Below are positions 6,301 to 10,865 of a stretch of 14,751 nucleotides of DNA, piece by piece; position 1 is the first letter of the stretch, and every line of letters starts with the position of its first letter. The translations under genes were made by a program, and so were the position numbers. The notes under the pieces were generated by a model. It did no database searches and was not told the origin of the DNA. It saw nothing but the letters and a program-made list of their open reading frames with translations. This DNA comes from Baffinella frigidus (lineage: Eukaryota; Cryptophyceae; Cryptomonadales; Baffinellaceae): assembly GCA_026770585.1 (NCBI GenBank), contig MU646377.1, positions 229,608 through 244,358 of the forward strand, written 5' to 3'.

Positions 6301-8610
6301 AGGCTTTGTACCGAAGAACATCTGTTTAGTCAACTGGGCAGGGTTTGATCGTAGAGCGCTTGCGGGACAACATGGCCGATTTTCAAGAGAAACGTTTTCA
6401 GAATTTGTACCAAAATCGTTTAGATGGACTGTTTACATGTCACGTCCTGGTACAAAATTCTCGATTTCTGAAAAAAAATGTTCTTGAAATCAGCCAAGTT
6501 TTCCCGCAAGCGCTCGAACAGGAATCGAGAGCGAGTTCTTCGACCATCGGGGGGGCGCTCACCCGCGCGCACGACTTTGAGCGGTCGGTGTACGCCTGTG
6601 AGTATTTGAAATCCGAGTAGTTTGTCCCGCACGTCTCCAAGTAGCTGCCACCGAAATTCACGTTACAACCGAGGTTGACATAACAACCCCACATCACTTA
6701 TGTGAACCCCGCATCGAGATATTTGAAACCCACGTCGTTAGTAGTAGAACCCCACGTCGTGAATAGTAGAAACCCATATCTCCAATACCCTGAAGTGTTT
6801 GCTCCGCACGTCTCCACGTAGCTGCGACCCAGAAATCGAGCGTAGGGTTTAGGGTTTAGGGTTAAGGGTTCAGAGTTTAGGGTTTAGGGTTAGGGTCTAG
6901 GGTTTAGGTTTAGGGTTGAGGGTTTAGGCTTCAGTGGTTCGGTAGCTGCCACCGAGAACCCCAGCATCAGACTGCTGAAGAGACACGGCTCTTCAGGGGG
7001 AGGGAGACACACCCTGAGGAGACACACCCTAAATAAACCCTGTACCCTACACCCTACACCCTGTACCCAGCATCAAGACTGCTGCAGAGACGAGGCTCTT
7101 CGGGGGGGAGGGAGACACACGTCTCCGGTTCGCTACCCTTGAACCTGAACCCTAAAACCTAAACCCAAAACCCAAAGCCCAAAACCCAAAACCCAAACCC
7201 CCAAACCCAAAACCATGAAACCTAGAACTAAAACCTGACCCGTAAAACCTATGCCCTAACCAGCGACAGTTGTGACCACCACATCGCCTTTTTCTTCACC
7301 CTGGATTTCTAGCTTTGCCTGAGTCTATTTCGCCTCACGAATTCGGTGAAACTGTCCAGTGGGAACCGGCGATAACCCTGTGGTGATGTTGAAAGCAAGC
7401 ACAGGGGGCGGGGGCAGCACATGGTGCCGCACTCCTGCAGCGCCGTCGAGCAGTCGTCCGCCACGACCTGAGGGTTTACGGTGTGGGGTTTCGGGTTTGG
7501 AGGTGTAGGGTGTAGGGTTCAGGGTTTAAGGGTTAGGGTTTAGGGTTTTAGGGTTTAGGGTGTAGGGTTAGGGTTTAGGGTGTGGGGTTTAGGGTTGAGG
7601 GTTTACAGTTTAGGGTTGAGGGTTGAGGGTTCCCGACTGCGCACGTCGTGCATTTCTGCAGCTGCGCGTCAAAGCAGACCCTACCCTAAAAACCTACCAC
7701 GCCAGACTCCTGGGGGGGGGTAGCTCCCTTTGGGAACGCCATTTTTGGTGTTCAACTATCCCAAAAGTAAGCAATTCCTCCGTATTCCTGACGGGGGATT
7801 GACTTTTGGCGACCGCTTCCAAGAATCTGGCGTGGTAGCAGACTTACGACCTACCACTTAGCGTTCGGGGGTTTAGGGGGGGTTAGGGTCGAGGGGTTGT
7901 AGAGGTTGAGGATTTCTAGGGTTGAGGGTTCAGATTTAGTCAGTTTTAGGGTTTAGGCGTTTGGGGTTGAGGGGTTGAGGGGTTGAGGGGTTGAGGGATT
8001 GAGGGGTTCGGGGTTGAACCGCGCAAGTGGTGCAGTTCTGGAGCTGCAAGTCAAAGCAGCAGCTCGCCAGCCCGCCCATCAGCGGGTCGCGGCAGTACTC
8101 CTCCCCAGAGTTCCCCGCATAGTTCGCGTAGCACGGGTCCGCCACGCGGGCGCTAGGTGCAACGTAGTTGGGGTCAACGCAGCCCGCGGAATCCGTGTAG
8201 TGCCGCAGGCTCATGCCCGCGTCCTCCCGCGACTTTTTGTCTGCCTCGTGTCGCCGCCGCTGCCCCTCTGTCATACGCCGCATAGCTGCTGGCCAGCTGC
8301 GGTCCGGCCCACCATGGAGATCCACCTGAGGCTTCTCTGTGAAACCCTGCCCGAGCACCTCAGGTGCGCCTCTCGGGAGGTTGTCCACCGGGCTGCGTGC
8401 AGCGCTCGCCAGAGCCGCCAGGACAACTGCGAGGGGCGACGCGGCAGGTCAGCGGGCCGGCCGAATCAAGAGGGAGCCGCGGACGCGCAAGAACTACGGT
8501 CAGCTTTCTGTCCTGCCAAGACAGAGGGTTGGATTGCGAGGGGGCAATGGGTCTGGGCCTGGGTCCTCACTCAGGCCGGTGGCGGAATAGCCCATTCGCC
8601 GCGGCAGCAT
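292..8610 (-). CDS. Secreted cysteine-rich protein with C-terminal SPRY domain (19 exons, 3' incomplete)
   Basis: Spliced gene on the minus strand. Exons in transcript order: 8610-8571, 8426-8020, 7467-7403, 6644-6563, 6182-6102, 5299-5217, 4259-4161, 3603-3510, 3297-3158, 2946-2883, 2662-2572, 2296-2227, 2056-1993, 1808-1740, 1586-1529, 1350-1295, 1056-932, 711-618, 396-292. Every junction is GT...AG, phases match throughout, and the sum is 1,887 nt (629 codons) without a stop. Visible parts are a signal peptide (residues 1-23, core LIVLAALA), a region to about residue 440 with 38 cysteines, and a SPRY domain from about 484 to 629 (KYYWEV, DIIGLAFD, LWFARNG, final IPAGFLP). SPRY is known as a protein-interaction fold; a signal peptide plus paired cysteines suggests an extracellular or surface protein. 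The function is not known. No stop codon is seen, so the gene should continue beyond base 1. The start and exons 3-4 are the least certain parts. Confidence 0.85.
415..610 (+). repeat. Telomere-like array (GTGTAGGG-rich), intron 18
   Basis: Mostly GTGTAGG/GTCTAGGG and TTTCGGG variants, G-rich on +. It fills the intron between exons 18 and 19 almost completely. Confidence 0.9.
618..711 (-). CDS. Exon 18, SPRY C-terminal half
   Basis: It encodes FARNGAWMGGGSPATGASPA then MELDGFAEFYP after the junction Trp. F-x-R-N-G and the F-Y-P ending are typical SPRY features. The acceptor is TAACGCAG and the donor CCT|GTAACC, phase 0. Confidence 0.93.
780..930 (+). repeat. Telomere-like array, intron 17
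   Basis: Degenerate TTTAGGG with GTT and GGG expansions, between exons 17 and 18. G-rich on +. Confidence 0.9.
932..1056 (-). CDS. Exon 17, SPRY core
   Basis: It encodes VGFGDMGKGGRIVDVDFVPF followed by GEAVSARDIIGLAFDSATGR and L, ending in phase 2 inside a Trp codon. D-I-I-G-L-A-F-D with the following L-W-F matches the SPRY consensus strand pair (residues 549-564). Confidence 0.94.
1070..1290 (+). repeat. Telomere-like array (TTTGGGG type), intron 16
   Basis: Dominated by GGTTTGGGG and GGGGTT units, so closer to TTTGGGG than to TTTAGGG. It lies between exons 16 and 17. Confidence 0.9.
1295..1350 (-). CDS. Exon 16, SPRY domain
   Basis: It encodes IGTSSYDFLQYPGATDES after a Gly completed at the junction (G-I-G, as in the SPRY strand that follows YWEV). 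The acceptor is CTCCCAG and the donor GTCG|GTACAC, phase 0. Confidence 0.92.
1356..1525 (+). repeat. Telomere-like array, intron 15
   Basis: Mixed TTTAGGG, TTGAGGGG and TTGGGGTT units, between exons 15 and 16. Confidence 0.9.
1529..1586 (-). CDS. Exon 15, SPRY domain strand with YYWEV
   Basis: It encodes VYSGKYYWEVLVSGKCVVV. G-K-Y-Y-W-E-V is the classic opening of a SPRY domain (residues 487-493). It ends in phase 1 at GTAG|GTAACC, with acceptor CCCACAG. Confidence 0.93.
1740..1808 (-). CDS. Exon 14, start of the SPRY-side region
   Basis: It encodes VQGVSWPANLPPGLYGGAQS then TRS, phase 0 at both ends, between AAACCAG and GCTCG|GTGCAC. It lies immediately before the SPRY core and probably supplies its N-terminal strand. 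Confidence 0.88.
1993..2056 (-). CDS. Exon 13, linker before SPRY
   Basis: It encodes NNRRADQFASVSEYTSATGG plus L after a Trp completed at the junction. It contains no cysteine. The acceptor is CTGAACAG and the donor CCTG|GTACAC, phase 0. Confidence 0.88.
2227..2296 (-). CDS. Exon 12, last cysteine-rich segment
   Basis: It encodes CNATSLACGREYLACSGFAA then TNR, between CTGAACCAG and CGCTG|GTCAAC, ending in phase 2. The first codon is completed across the junction as Cys. Confidence 0.88.
2303..2430 (+). repeat. Telomere-like repeat in intron 11
   Basis: TTTACGG, TTCAGGG and GTGTAGGG variants. The rest of this intron (2431-2570) holds a copy of the exon 11 edge and more TTCAGGG-type units. 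Confidence 0.85.
2444..2474 (-). repeat. Copy of exon 11 3' edge
   Basis: Minus-strand GGCCTCGATACCCAGCTCTG corresponds to exon 11's GGCCTTGATGCCCAGTTCTG and continues through the GTA donor. It is followed on the minus strand by CCCACGCTAG, which resembles the acceptor in front of exon 11. Confidence 0.75.
2572..2662 (-). CDS. Exon 11, second DMC-GC-QCG repeat
   Basis: It encodes ERDAYAGMNLVDMCTEEGCT then ADQCGLDAQF and ends TTCT|GTACAC in phase 1. The D-M-C-x3-G-C-x3-Q-C-G spacing is identical to exon 9, indicating internal duplication. The sequence stays open into the intron. A copy of its donor edge is at about 2444-2474. Confidence 0.9.
2672..3150 (+). repeat. Telomere-like arrays, introns 9 and 10
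   Basis: Two fills (2672-2878 and 2965-3150) around exon 10, of TTTAGGG-like units. In the first, a short motif, GTTTCTTCTTTCTGTGGGTTA and variants, is repeated about three times at 2719-2830. Confidence 0.85.
2883..2946 (-). CDS. Exon 10, short cysteine segment
   Basis: It encodes CTWSYVECMEVLVSTDALMP plus E, phase 0 at the end, between GTACCGCAG and CTGAG|GTGCCC. Confidence 0.9.
3158..3297 (-). CDS. Exon 9, cysteine-rich segment
   Basis: It encodes AIFADMCLSKGCNVKQCG, followed by IPEAESAGMAAACTNSYSNC and LAAKNWDCG. It lies between CACACCAG and TGCGG|GTAAAC and ends in phase 2. It contains the first D-M-C-x3-G-C-x3-Q-C-G motif. Base composition is strongly GC at third positions, as in the other exons. 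Confidence 0.92.
3302..3490 (+). repeat. Telomere-like array, intron 8
   Basis: Degenerate TTTAGGG between exons 8 and 9, G-rich on +, with one non-repeat patch at about 3424-3448. Confidence 0.88.
3510..3603 (-). CDS. Exon 8, six-cysteine-type repeat unit
   Basis: It encodes YCAENSDDCSCNREFYNC then LLGYQCEGSLQDQ, with acceptor GACACTAG and donor CCAG|GTAAAC, phase 0 at the end. The C-N-R-E-F-Y-N-C motif is echoed in exon 12 (C-G-R-E-Y-L-A-C). A frameshifted copy of its 5' part lies upstream at 3748-3813. Confidence 0.9.
3636..3747 (-). repeat. 21-bp minisatellite in intron 7
   Basis: About five copies of a 21-bp unit (GATAGAGCAGTCAGAGAGCGG-like) at 3636, 3657, 3678, 3699 and 3720, with a sixth starting at 3741 that runs straight into a copy of exon 8 sequence. 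Being a multiple of three, it stays open on the minus strand as a seven-residue repeat (SDCSIPL-like). Confidence 0.9.
3748..3813 (-). repeat. Frameshifted copy of exon 8 5' edge
   Basis: It carries an acceptor-like CCAG|GTACTGCG and most of the first 50 bases of exon 8, but with one extra base in the CTCAAGACGAC part that breaks the frame. It lies upstream of exon 8 in transcript direction, in the same intron as the exon 7 copy. Confidence 0.88.
3980..3999. repeat. Short perfect inverted repeat
   Basis: GGTTTGCA/TGCAAACC arms with a four-base loop, in intron 7. No function is evident. Confidence 0.6.
4033..4076 (-). repeat. Copy of exon 7 3' edge
   Basis: On the minus strand it matches CAGCGCTACGTACTCGACGA...AACAT|GTACC of exon 7 with a few changes, donor included, about 90 bases downstream of the real donor. 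Confidence 0.88.
4161..4259 (-). CDS. Exon 7, cysteine-containing segment
   Basis: It encodes FLIGRMDNLCDPALVSGCVD then LGTQRYVLDDTN, between AAAACAG and AACAT|GTACCT, ending in phase 2. The next codon is completed as ATG by exon 8. A copy of its 3' edge lies downstream at 4033-4076. Confidence 0.88.
4265..4515 (+). repeat. Telomere-like array with a pure TTTCGGG tract, intron 6
   Basis: TTTGGGG variants lead into about eight near-perfect GGGTTTC units at 4443-4508. The tract is more homogeneous than elsewhere, which suggests recent expansion of this variant. Confidence 0.9.
4515..4532 (-). repeat. Copy of exon 6 3' edge (distal)
   Basis: Minus-strand GGCGCAGCGCCTCTGCC is identical to the end of exon 6 but lacks the GT donor. 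It lies about 700 bases from the exon. Confidence 0.8.
4546..4582. repeat. Hairpin, 9-11 bp stem
   Basis: GGTCTCCTC and GAGGAGACC arms around a short loop, next to the distal exon 6 copy in intron 6. No poly-T or other sign of a bacterial terminator. Confidence 0.55.
4898..5015. mobile_element. 118-bp MITE with CTAGCTCTGCCTCAG ends, GAGGT target duplication
   Basis: Terminal inverted repeats CTAGCTCTGCCTCAGTTTT and its complement continue imperfectly to about 30 bases. The interior is AT-rich and non-coding. It is flanked on both sides by GAGGT (4893-4897 and 5016-5020), a 5-bp target site duplication. It is non-autonomous and inserted in intron 6. A single matching end (CTGAGGCAGAGCTAG) lies at 4656-4670, and a degraded one at about 7310-7326. 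Confidence 0.75.
5019..5036 (-). repeat. Copy of exon 6 3' edge (proximal), with donor
   Basis: Minus-strand GCCTCTGCAGGTAACCCAC corresponds to GCCTCTGCCGGTAATCCAC at the real exon 6 junction. A GT donor is kept. Confidence 0.75.
5051..5204. repeat. 32-bp minisatellite in intron 6
   Basis: Copies at 5051, 5083, 5115 and 5147 and a partial at 5179. The unit begins TCCATCTAAACGATTCCCCT and continues ACAAATTGCGAG. It sits right beside the exon 6 donor. One unit, inverted, also occurs inside the hairpin at 6399-6431. Confidence 0.93.
5217..5299 (-). CDS. Exon 6, cysteine-rich segment
   Basis: It encodes SAAFCAAACAGRANCNAFDY followed by VQAQRLC, ends CCG|GTAATC in phase 2, and starts after CCGAACAG. 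Two partial copies of its 5' edge lie upstream (5415-5455 and 5543-5587). Two copies of its 3' edge lie downstream (5019-5036 and 4515-4532). Confidence 0.9.
5415..5455 (-). repeat. Copy of exon 6 5' edge (first)
   Basis: About 40 bases nearly identical to the acceptor-side part of exon 6 (GTCGGCGGCATTCTG on the minus strand), located about 150 bases upstream of the exon. Confidence 0.88.
5543..5645 (-). repeat. Copy of exon 6 5' edge (second) with adjoining intron
   Basis: It matches 5258-5365: the exon 6 start, the GAACAG acceptor, a short telomere-like stretch, and a non-repeat AACACGGGGCAC tract. The duplicated unit therefore includes intron sequence and not only exon. Confidence 0.88.
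5646..5830. other. Intron 5 interior, nothing recognisable
   Basis: Mixed-composition sequence with no ORF, repeat or RNA that I can identify, apart from a short TCTAGGGTTTAG at its right edge. Confidence 0.5.
5896..5985 (-). pseudogene. Near full-length damaged copy of exon 5
   Basis: It parallels exon 5 from GGCTGTTGGTGGCACC to the GCAG|GTCAG donor, but a run of ten G (minus strand) replaces GCGG and breaks the frame, and the first bases are diverged. Adjacent intron sequence (AGCTCACGC, CGCAACTT) is repeated too. Confidence 0.85.
6102..6182 (-). CDS. Exon 5, 27-residue segment without cysteine
   Basis: It reads GGGKGYWRHPGLVMRGEFSN then IGFAAGQ, phase 0 at both ends, between CTCGCAG and CAG|GTCCTA. 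The H-x(8-9)-F-x-x-IG pattern faintly resembles the C-terminal part of CAP/SCP domains, but that is too weak to name. A damaged copy of this exon sits downstream at about 5896-5985. Confidence 0.8.
6183..6353. other. Intron 4 distal part, nothing recognisable
   Basis: A short GTTTAGGGTTCAGGGG patch at about 6205 and otherwise unique sequence; no feature is supported. Confidence 0.4.
6354..6515. repeat. Long hairpin with arms of about 60 bp in intron 4
   Basis: Arms 6354-6412 and 6448-6515 (GAGCGCTTGCGGGA...TTTGTACCA against TGGTACAAAA...TCCCGCAAGCGCTC) with about a dozen differences, and a 35-base loop. It could be a foldback element or an RNA hairpin. The left arm and loop hold one unit of the 32-bp minisatellite in inverse orientation. 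Confidence 0.85.
6563..6644 (-). CDS. Exon 4, cysteine-containing segment
   Basis: It encodes YLETCGTNYSDFKYSQ followed by AYTDRSKSCAR and ends CGG|GTGAGC in phase 0. The acceptor GGTGGCAG|CTAC is poor in pyrimidines, but partial copies upstream at 6798-6825 and 6941-6956 also keep CAG|CTAC, which supports this junction. Confidence 0.65.
6725..6776. repeat. 22-bp direct repeat
   Basis: GAAACCCACGTCGTTAGTAG and its variant, two full units and a partial third, in intron 3 just upstream of exon 4. Confidence 0.65.
6798..6825 (-). repeat. Copy of exon 4 5' edge (first)
   Basis: Minus-strand GCAG|CTACGTGGAGACGTGCGG corresponds to GGCAG|CTACTTGGAGACGTGC at the exon 4 acceptor. Confidence 0.85.
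6839..6931 (+). repeat. Telomere-like array, intron 3
   Basis: TTTAGGG units, G-rich on +, between two copies of the exon 4 edge. Confidence 0.88.
6941..7120 (-). repeat. Duplicated block upstream of exon 4
   Basis: 6941-6956 repeats GGTGGCAG|CTAC of the exon 4 acceptor. The adjoining 6958-7015 (CCCCAGCATCAGACTGCTGA... to GGGAGGGAGACACAC) is repeated at 7064-7120. This is a second case where intron sequence is duplicated with the splice site. Confidence 0.8.
7020..7255 (-). repeat. Telomere-like repeat in reversed polarity, intron 3
   Basis: ACCCTACACCCTG and AAACCCAAAACCC units, C-rich on +, so G-rich in the sense strand. This is opposite to nearly all other intron fills of this gene. Confidence 0.85.
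7403..7467 (-). CDS. Exon 3, cysteine-rich segment
   Basis: It follows a CCCTCAG acceptor in phase 0 and reads VVADDCSTALQECGTMCC then PRPL. The frame stays open past the chosen CCCCT|GTGCTT donor for about 30 more codons, so the 3' edge is the weak point. I chose this donor because it gives phase 2, which matches the acceptor of exon 4. Confidence 0.6.
7470..7630 (+). repeat. Telomere-like array, intron 2
   Basis: TTTAGGG and GTGTAGGG units, G-rich on +, right after the exon 3 acceptor side. Confidence 0.9.
7631..7680 (-). repeat. Copy of exon 2 3' edge
   Basis: The minus strand resembles the last ~45 bases of exon 2 (TGCTTTGACGCGCAGCTGCA against TGCTTTGACTTGCAGCTCCA) and continues into GTGCGCAGTC. 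Confidence 0.85.
7681..7865. other. Intron 2 interior, unique sequence
   Basis: Non-repetitive apart from an inverted-looking pair CTACCACGCCAGA / TCTGGCGTGGTAG at 7696-7708 and 7826-7838, which would make a 13-bp terminal inverted repeat around about 117 bases. This could be another small MITE. Confidence 0.55.
7866..8012 (+). repeat. Telomere-like array, start of intron 2
   Basis: GGTTGAGGGG units repeated from about 7965 to 8010, preceded by TTTAGGG variants. It directly follows the exon 2 donor. Confidence 0.9.
8020..8426 (-). CDS. Exon 2, end of signal peptide and first cysteine region
   Basis: The longest exon (407 nt). The acceptor is a pyrimidine-rich CGCAG and the donor GCG|GTTCAA, ending in phase 0. 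It completes the signal peptide (predicted cut near ASAA, residues 20-23). It then encodes a charged stretch rich in R, E and K (MTEGQRRRHEADKKSRED) and a cysteine-bearing part ending CCFDLQLQNCTTCA. A diverged copy of its 3' end lies downstream at 7631-7680, which supports the exon edge. Confidence 0.8.
8571..8610 (-). CDS. Exon 1, start codon and N-terminus of signal peptide
   Basis: ATG at 8610-8608 opens MLPRRMGYSATGL and stops at a good GTGAGG donor (8570-8569). The exon ends in phase 1. Joined to exon 2 it gives a basic N-terminus followed by LIVLAALASAA, a convincing signal peptide. I chose this start because the exon 2 frame meets a stop (TGA) shortly upstream of its acceptor and has no ATG of its own there, whereas this short exon fits both phase and function. 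It could instead lie within a longer first exon, or the true start could be elsewhere. Confidence 0.55.
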
Positions 8611-8880
8611 CTTCCTCCGCGGCTTTTCAAACACTTGTCATCCCTCCGCTCTATCTCCTGTCTATTTCAATGTGCAGATCGCTCCCCGTTCCACAACACT
8701 CAGTTCAAACGACGTTATCCCGCAGCCCGGAGATGTGGCGGGGATGGGATTCAACCGCTGAGCCACTTTAGACGAAAAGTTGTTGTCAGCGATTCTGATA
8801 AGTTGACCTGCTGGGTAGGTGTCAACTTAGCGCACCGTTTCTTTGTTCTCAAGTAAAAGTCGCTTTACAAACCGCCGTTC
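8611..8880. other. Upstream region of the SPRY gene
   Basis: Presumed 5' flank of the minus-strand gene. No TATA box or other promoter motif stands out, and no other coding block is convincing. Confidence 0.4.
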
Positions 8881-8885
8881 AGCAT

Positions 8886-9160
8886 GTTCGGTTTCTGCCT
8901 TAGGTTTGACCGGCTGAGGGCCAGCCTTTGGTGTAGCCGTTCGGGGGTGACGCCTGGGGTTCCCTTACGGGGTCCCCTGGGAATACTGTTCGGTCTCTTC
9001 CTTAGGTTTAGCCGGCTGGGGGCCAGCCTTTGGTGTAGCCGTTCGGGGGTGACGCCTGGGGTTCCCTTACGGGGTCCCCTGGGAATACTGTTCGGTTTCC
9101 TCCTCAGGTCTAGCCGGCTGGGGGTGAGCCTTTGGTATAGCCTTTTCGGGGTCTTTCCTT
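8886..9160. repeat. 102-bp tandem repeat, about 2.7 copies
   Basis: Units start GTTCGGTTTCTGCC at 8886, 8988 and 9090. The third decays after about 65 bases. Period 102 is 34 codons, so both strands stay open across it (plus: RLGASLWCSRSGVTPGVPLR; minus: TPERLHQRLAPSRLNLRKRP). I do not regard either as a proven gene. Confidence 0.92.
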
Positions 9161-9598
9161 TCCCCAGGGTGTGGTTGGTGAATCGCTGGAGAAGGTATCC
9201 ATGCGCCTGCAATTTTCTTTAAATGGGCCTTTGGTCAGGTGTGGGGGCGGTCGGTTAGGCGACTTCCCGATCATCCCAGAGTCGTGCCCGGACTATCCTT
9301 CGTTCGCGGTGCAAATCTCCGACTGAAGGCTGCCAAGTGGATGTGTGAGAGACGAGCAAGCGGAGTGCTTCGCGAGGGAGGTGGGGAGGGTGGTCAGGGG
9401 CCTCTCGCGGCGCCGGCACCTCAACCCTGTAGGATGCTGTCCTGATTCCGCACGGTAGGGACATGAGAAGGCAGCTTACGAGGAGGATACCCAGGGTCGC
9501 CACTGTAGCATGATGAGCGCGGTCTCGGTGTCCTGCTGCCAGGAGCGACTGAGACTAAGCAGGGGACCTTGGGGGGGGTAGCCACCGCCGAAGTGTGA
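9161..9598. other. Unassigned intergenic sequence
   Basis: No repeat, RNA or convincing coding block seen. Short open frames exist on both strands but lack features of a protein or splice context. Confidence 0.4.
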
Positions 9599-9657
9599 GC
9601 CTCGGTCGGACAGGTGATGAGCCTCAGAGGGAGGCTCATCACCTGTCCGATCGAGGC
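9599..9657. repeat. 27-bp near-perfect hairpin
   Basis: GCCTCGGTCGGACAGGTGAT...GAGCCTC pairs with its complement at 9631-9657 with a single G-T mismatch and a 5-base loop. Such recent arms suggest a fold-back insertion or a structured RNA. Confidence 0.9.
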
Positions 9658-9781
9658 TGCATAGAAGGGCTTTTTCTCGCACTGCAACGTGGGGGGCCTA
9701 GGTGGTGGAGGGGTTTTCTGCTCTCCTCGCGTGGTAAGTGGCCCGCAAGGAGAGTGGTCCACATATTTTTGCCCAGTCCGG

Positions 9782-10013
9782 GGCAACTGTGTGTGGAGTA
9801 GGCAGAGGCCATCGACGGGTGCTCTGCGGGAACCATCGGGGGACTGGGCTCCCTTATGGAAGTCTGCCTCTGATGGAACCCTCAAATATGGGTAGTGGCA
9901 GTTTCTTGCCTTAGGATTCAACCGGATGATTACCCGAGTATTTTCCTAAGCTCGCCTCATTTCTGCACCGTGCATTTCTCTTTCGAATAAAGTCAATAAG
10001 TGTCAATAAGTGC
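9782..10013. mobile_element. Left arm of long inverted repeat
   Basis: Its reverse complement aligns with 11653-11906 over the whole length, best near the inner end (GAAATGAGGCGAGCTTAGGA shared). It ends inside with the doubled motif GTCAATAAGTGTCAATAAGT. With the right arm it bounds a unit of about 2.1 kb. No transposase ORF or clear target duplication is seen. Confidence 0.82.
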
Positions 10014-10100
10014 ATGGCTTTTCAACTGCAGAACCAGTTCCGGTGTCCGCCTATGTTGGGAGCTCGAAGAACCTAAAGGACCTAAAGGATTAGCCTAAAG

Positions 10101-10211
10101 GAGCGGCTCGGCGTGGCAGCGCGCGACGCCGCCGACCTCGAGGAGGAGCGCGTCGCCGCCCTGCAGGCGCCTGCTCCGCCCGTCGTCGTCCAGGCCTTCG
10201 CTTTAGTGTAG
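10101..10211 (+). pseudogene. Orphan coding-like block (ERLGVAARDAADLEEE...)
   Basis: A GC-rich block in the style of the exons here. The plus frame reads ERLGVAARDAADLEEERVAA then LQAPAPPVVVQAFALV and stop. It has no ATG of its own and follows three CCTAAAGGA repeats. It may be a terminal exon or an exon fragment captured within the inverted-repeat unit. It does not join in phase with the plus-strand gene downstream. Confidence 0.45.
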
Positions 10212-10860
10212 GTAGCTTGTCCTAGCGGACGTGACGGTTTCCCTCTACATACACCCCTCAGGGTGTATTTGGGCTAGAGCCCCTACGTATCGTCCTACCT
10301 CTCCACGTGGCGTGCAGCGGTCGTGTTTTTCAACTTATTAAACCTCGCTTTTCCCCATTTTGCACCAAAGCACCACCAAAAGCACCATTTTCGTTAGAAA
10401 AGGGGGCAGCCCCTTGATTAATTAAGGCCCTACACAACCACATTTCTCTCCCCACCTCCCCCACACACACAATCCCTCTCACCAGTTCGAATCTTGCTCC
10501 CTCTTGACATCTGGGGTATCCGTGGTTGATGCTGAAGATGCTCTTATTCAACCATGGGATACCATGTTTTCCTCGAAAGGCTGACTTGGGTTCGGTGTGT
10601 GCGCGAGCGCGCTCCTATTTTGGAAGCAATCAAACACCCCAAGAGAACCACCCTGTATCCCCTCTTCACGAGCTTGTGACCTGCAGAGCTGACTGCGATC
10701 CGAAAGCAAAGATGCTTTTTCTGCAGATCTTTTCTACGGAAAGGCGTGTTGTTGGGCTATGTTGGGAGAACCTAGAGGACCAGAAGGACCTTGGGGTGCA
10801 GCTGATGCAAGCCGCGAGAACGGTTCGTCATGCGACGGGAGGTTCCTTGAAGCCGGCTCG
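10212..10860. other. Interior of inverted-repeat unit, no gene recognised
   Basis: Holds a small ACACCC/GGGTGT palindrome at about 10250-10268 and purine/pyrimidine-rich stretches. Positions 10814-10836 share GCAAGCCGCGAGAAC and GGTTCGTC with 12120-12144. Nothing else is identified. Confidence 0.4.
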
Positions 10861-10865
10861 TAGCA

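Noticed and set aside
6345-6620. A plus-strand gene of 91 codons
   Set aside because: The frame runs through both arms of a hairpin and then antisense across exon 4 of the SPRY gene.
8697-8770. tRNA-derived SINE (TGGCTCAGCGG and GGTTGAATCC on the minus strand look like A and B boxes)
   Set aside because: The two boxes overlap almost directly instead of being about 30-40 bases apart, and no cloverleaf or tail is present.
9421-9921. A minus-strand gene of 166 codons
   Set aside because: It crosses the 27-bp hairpin and the outer part of an inverted-repeat arm, and shows no domain or exon-like codon use.
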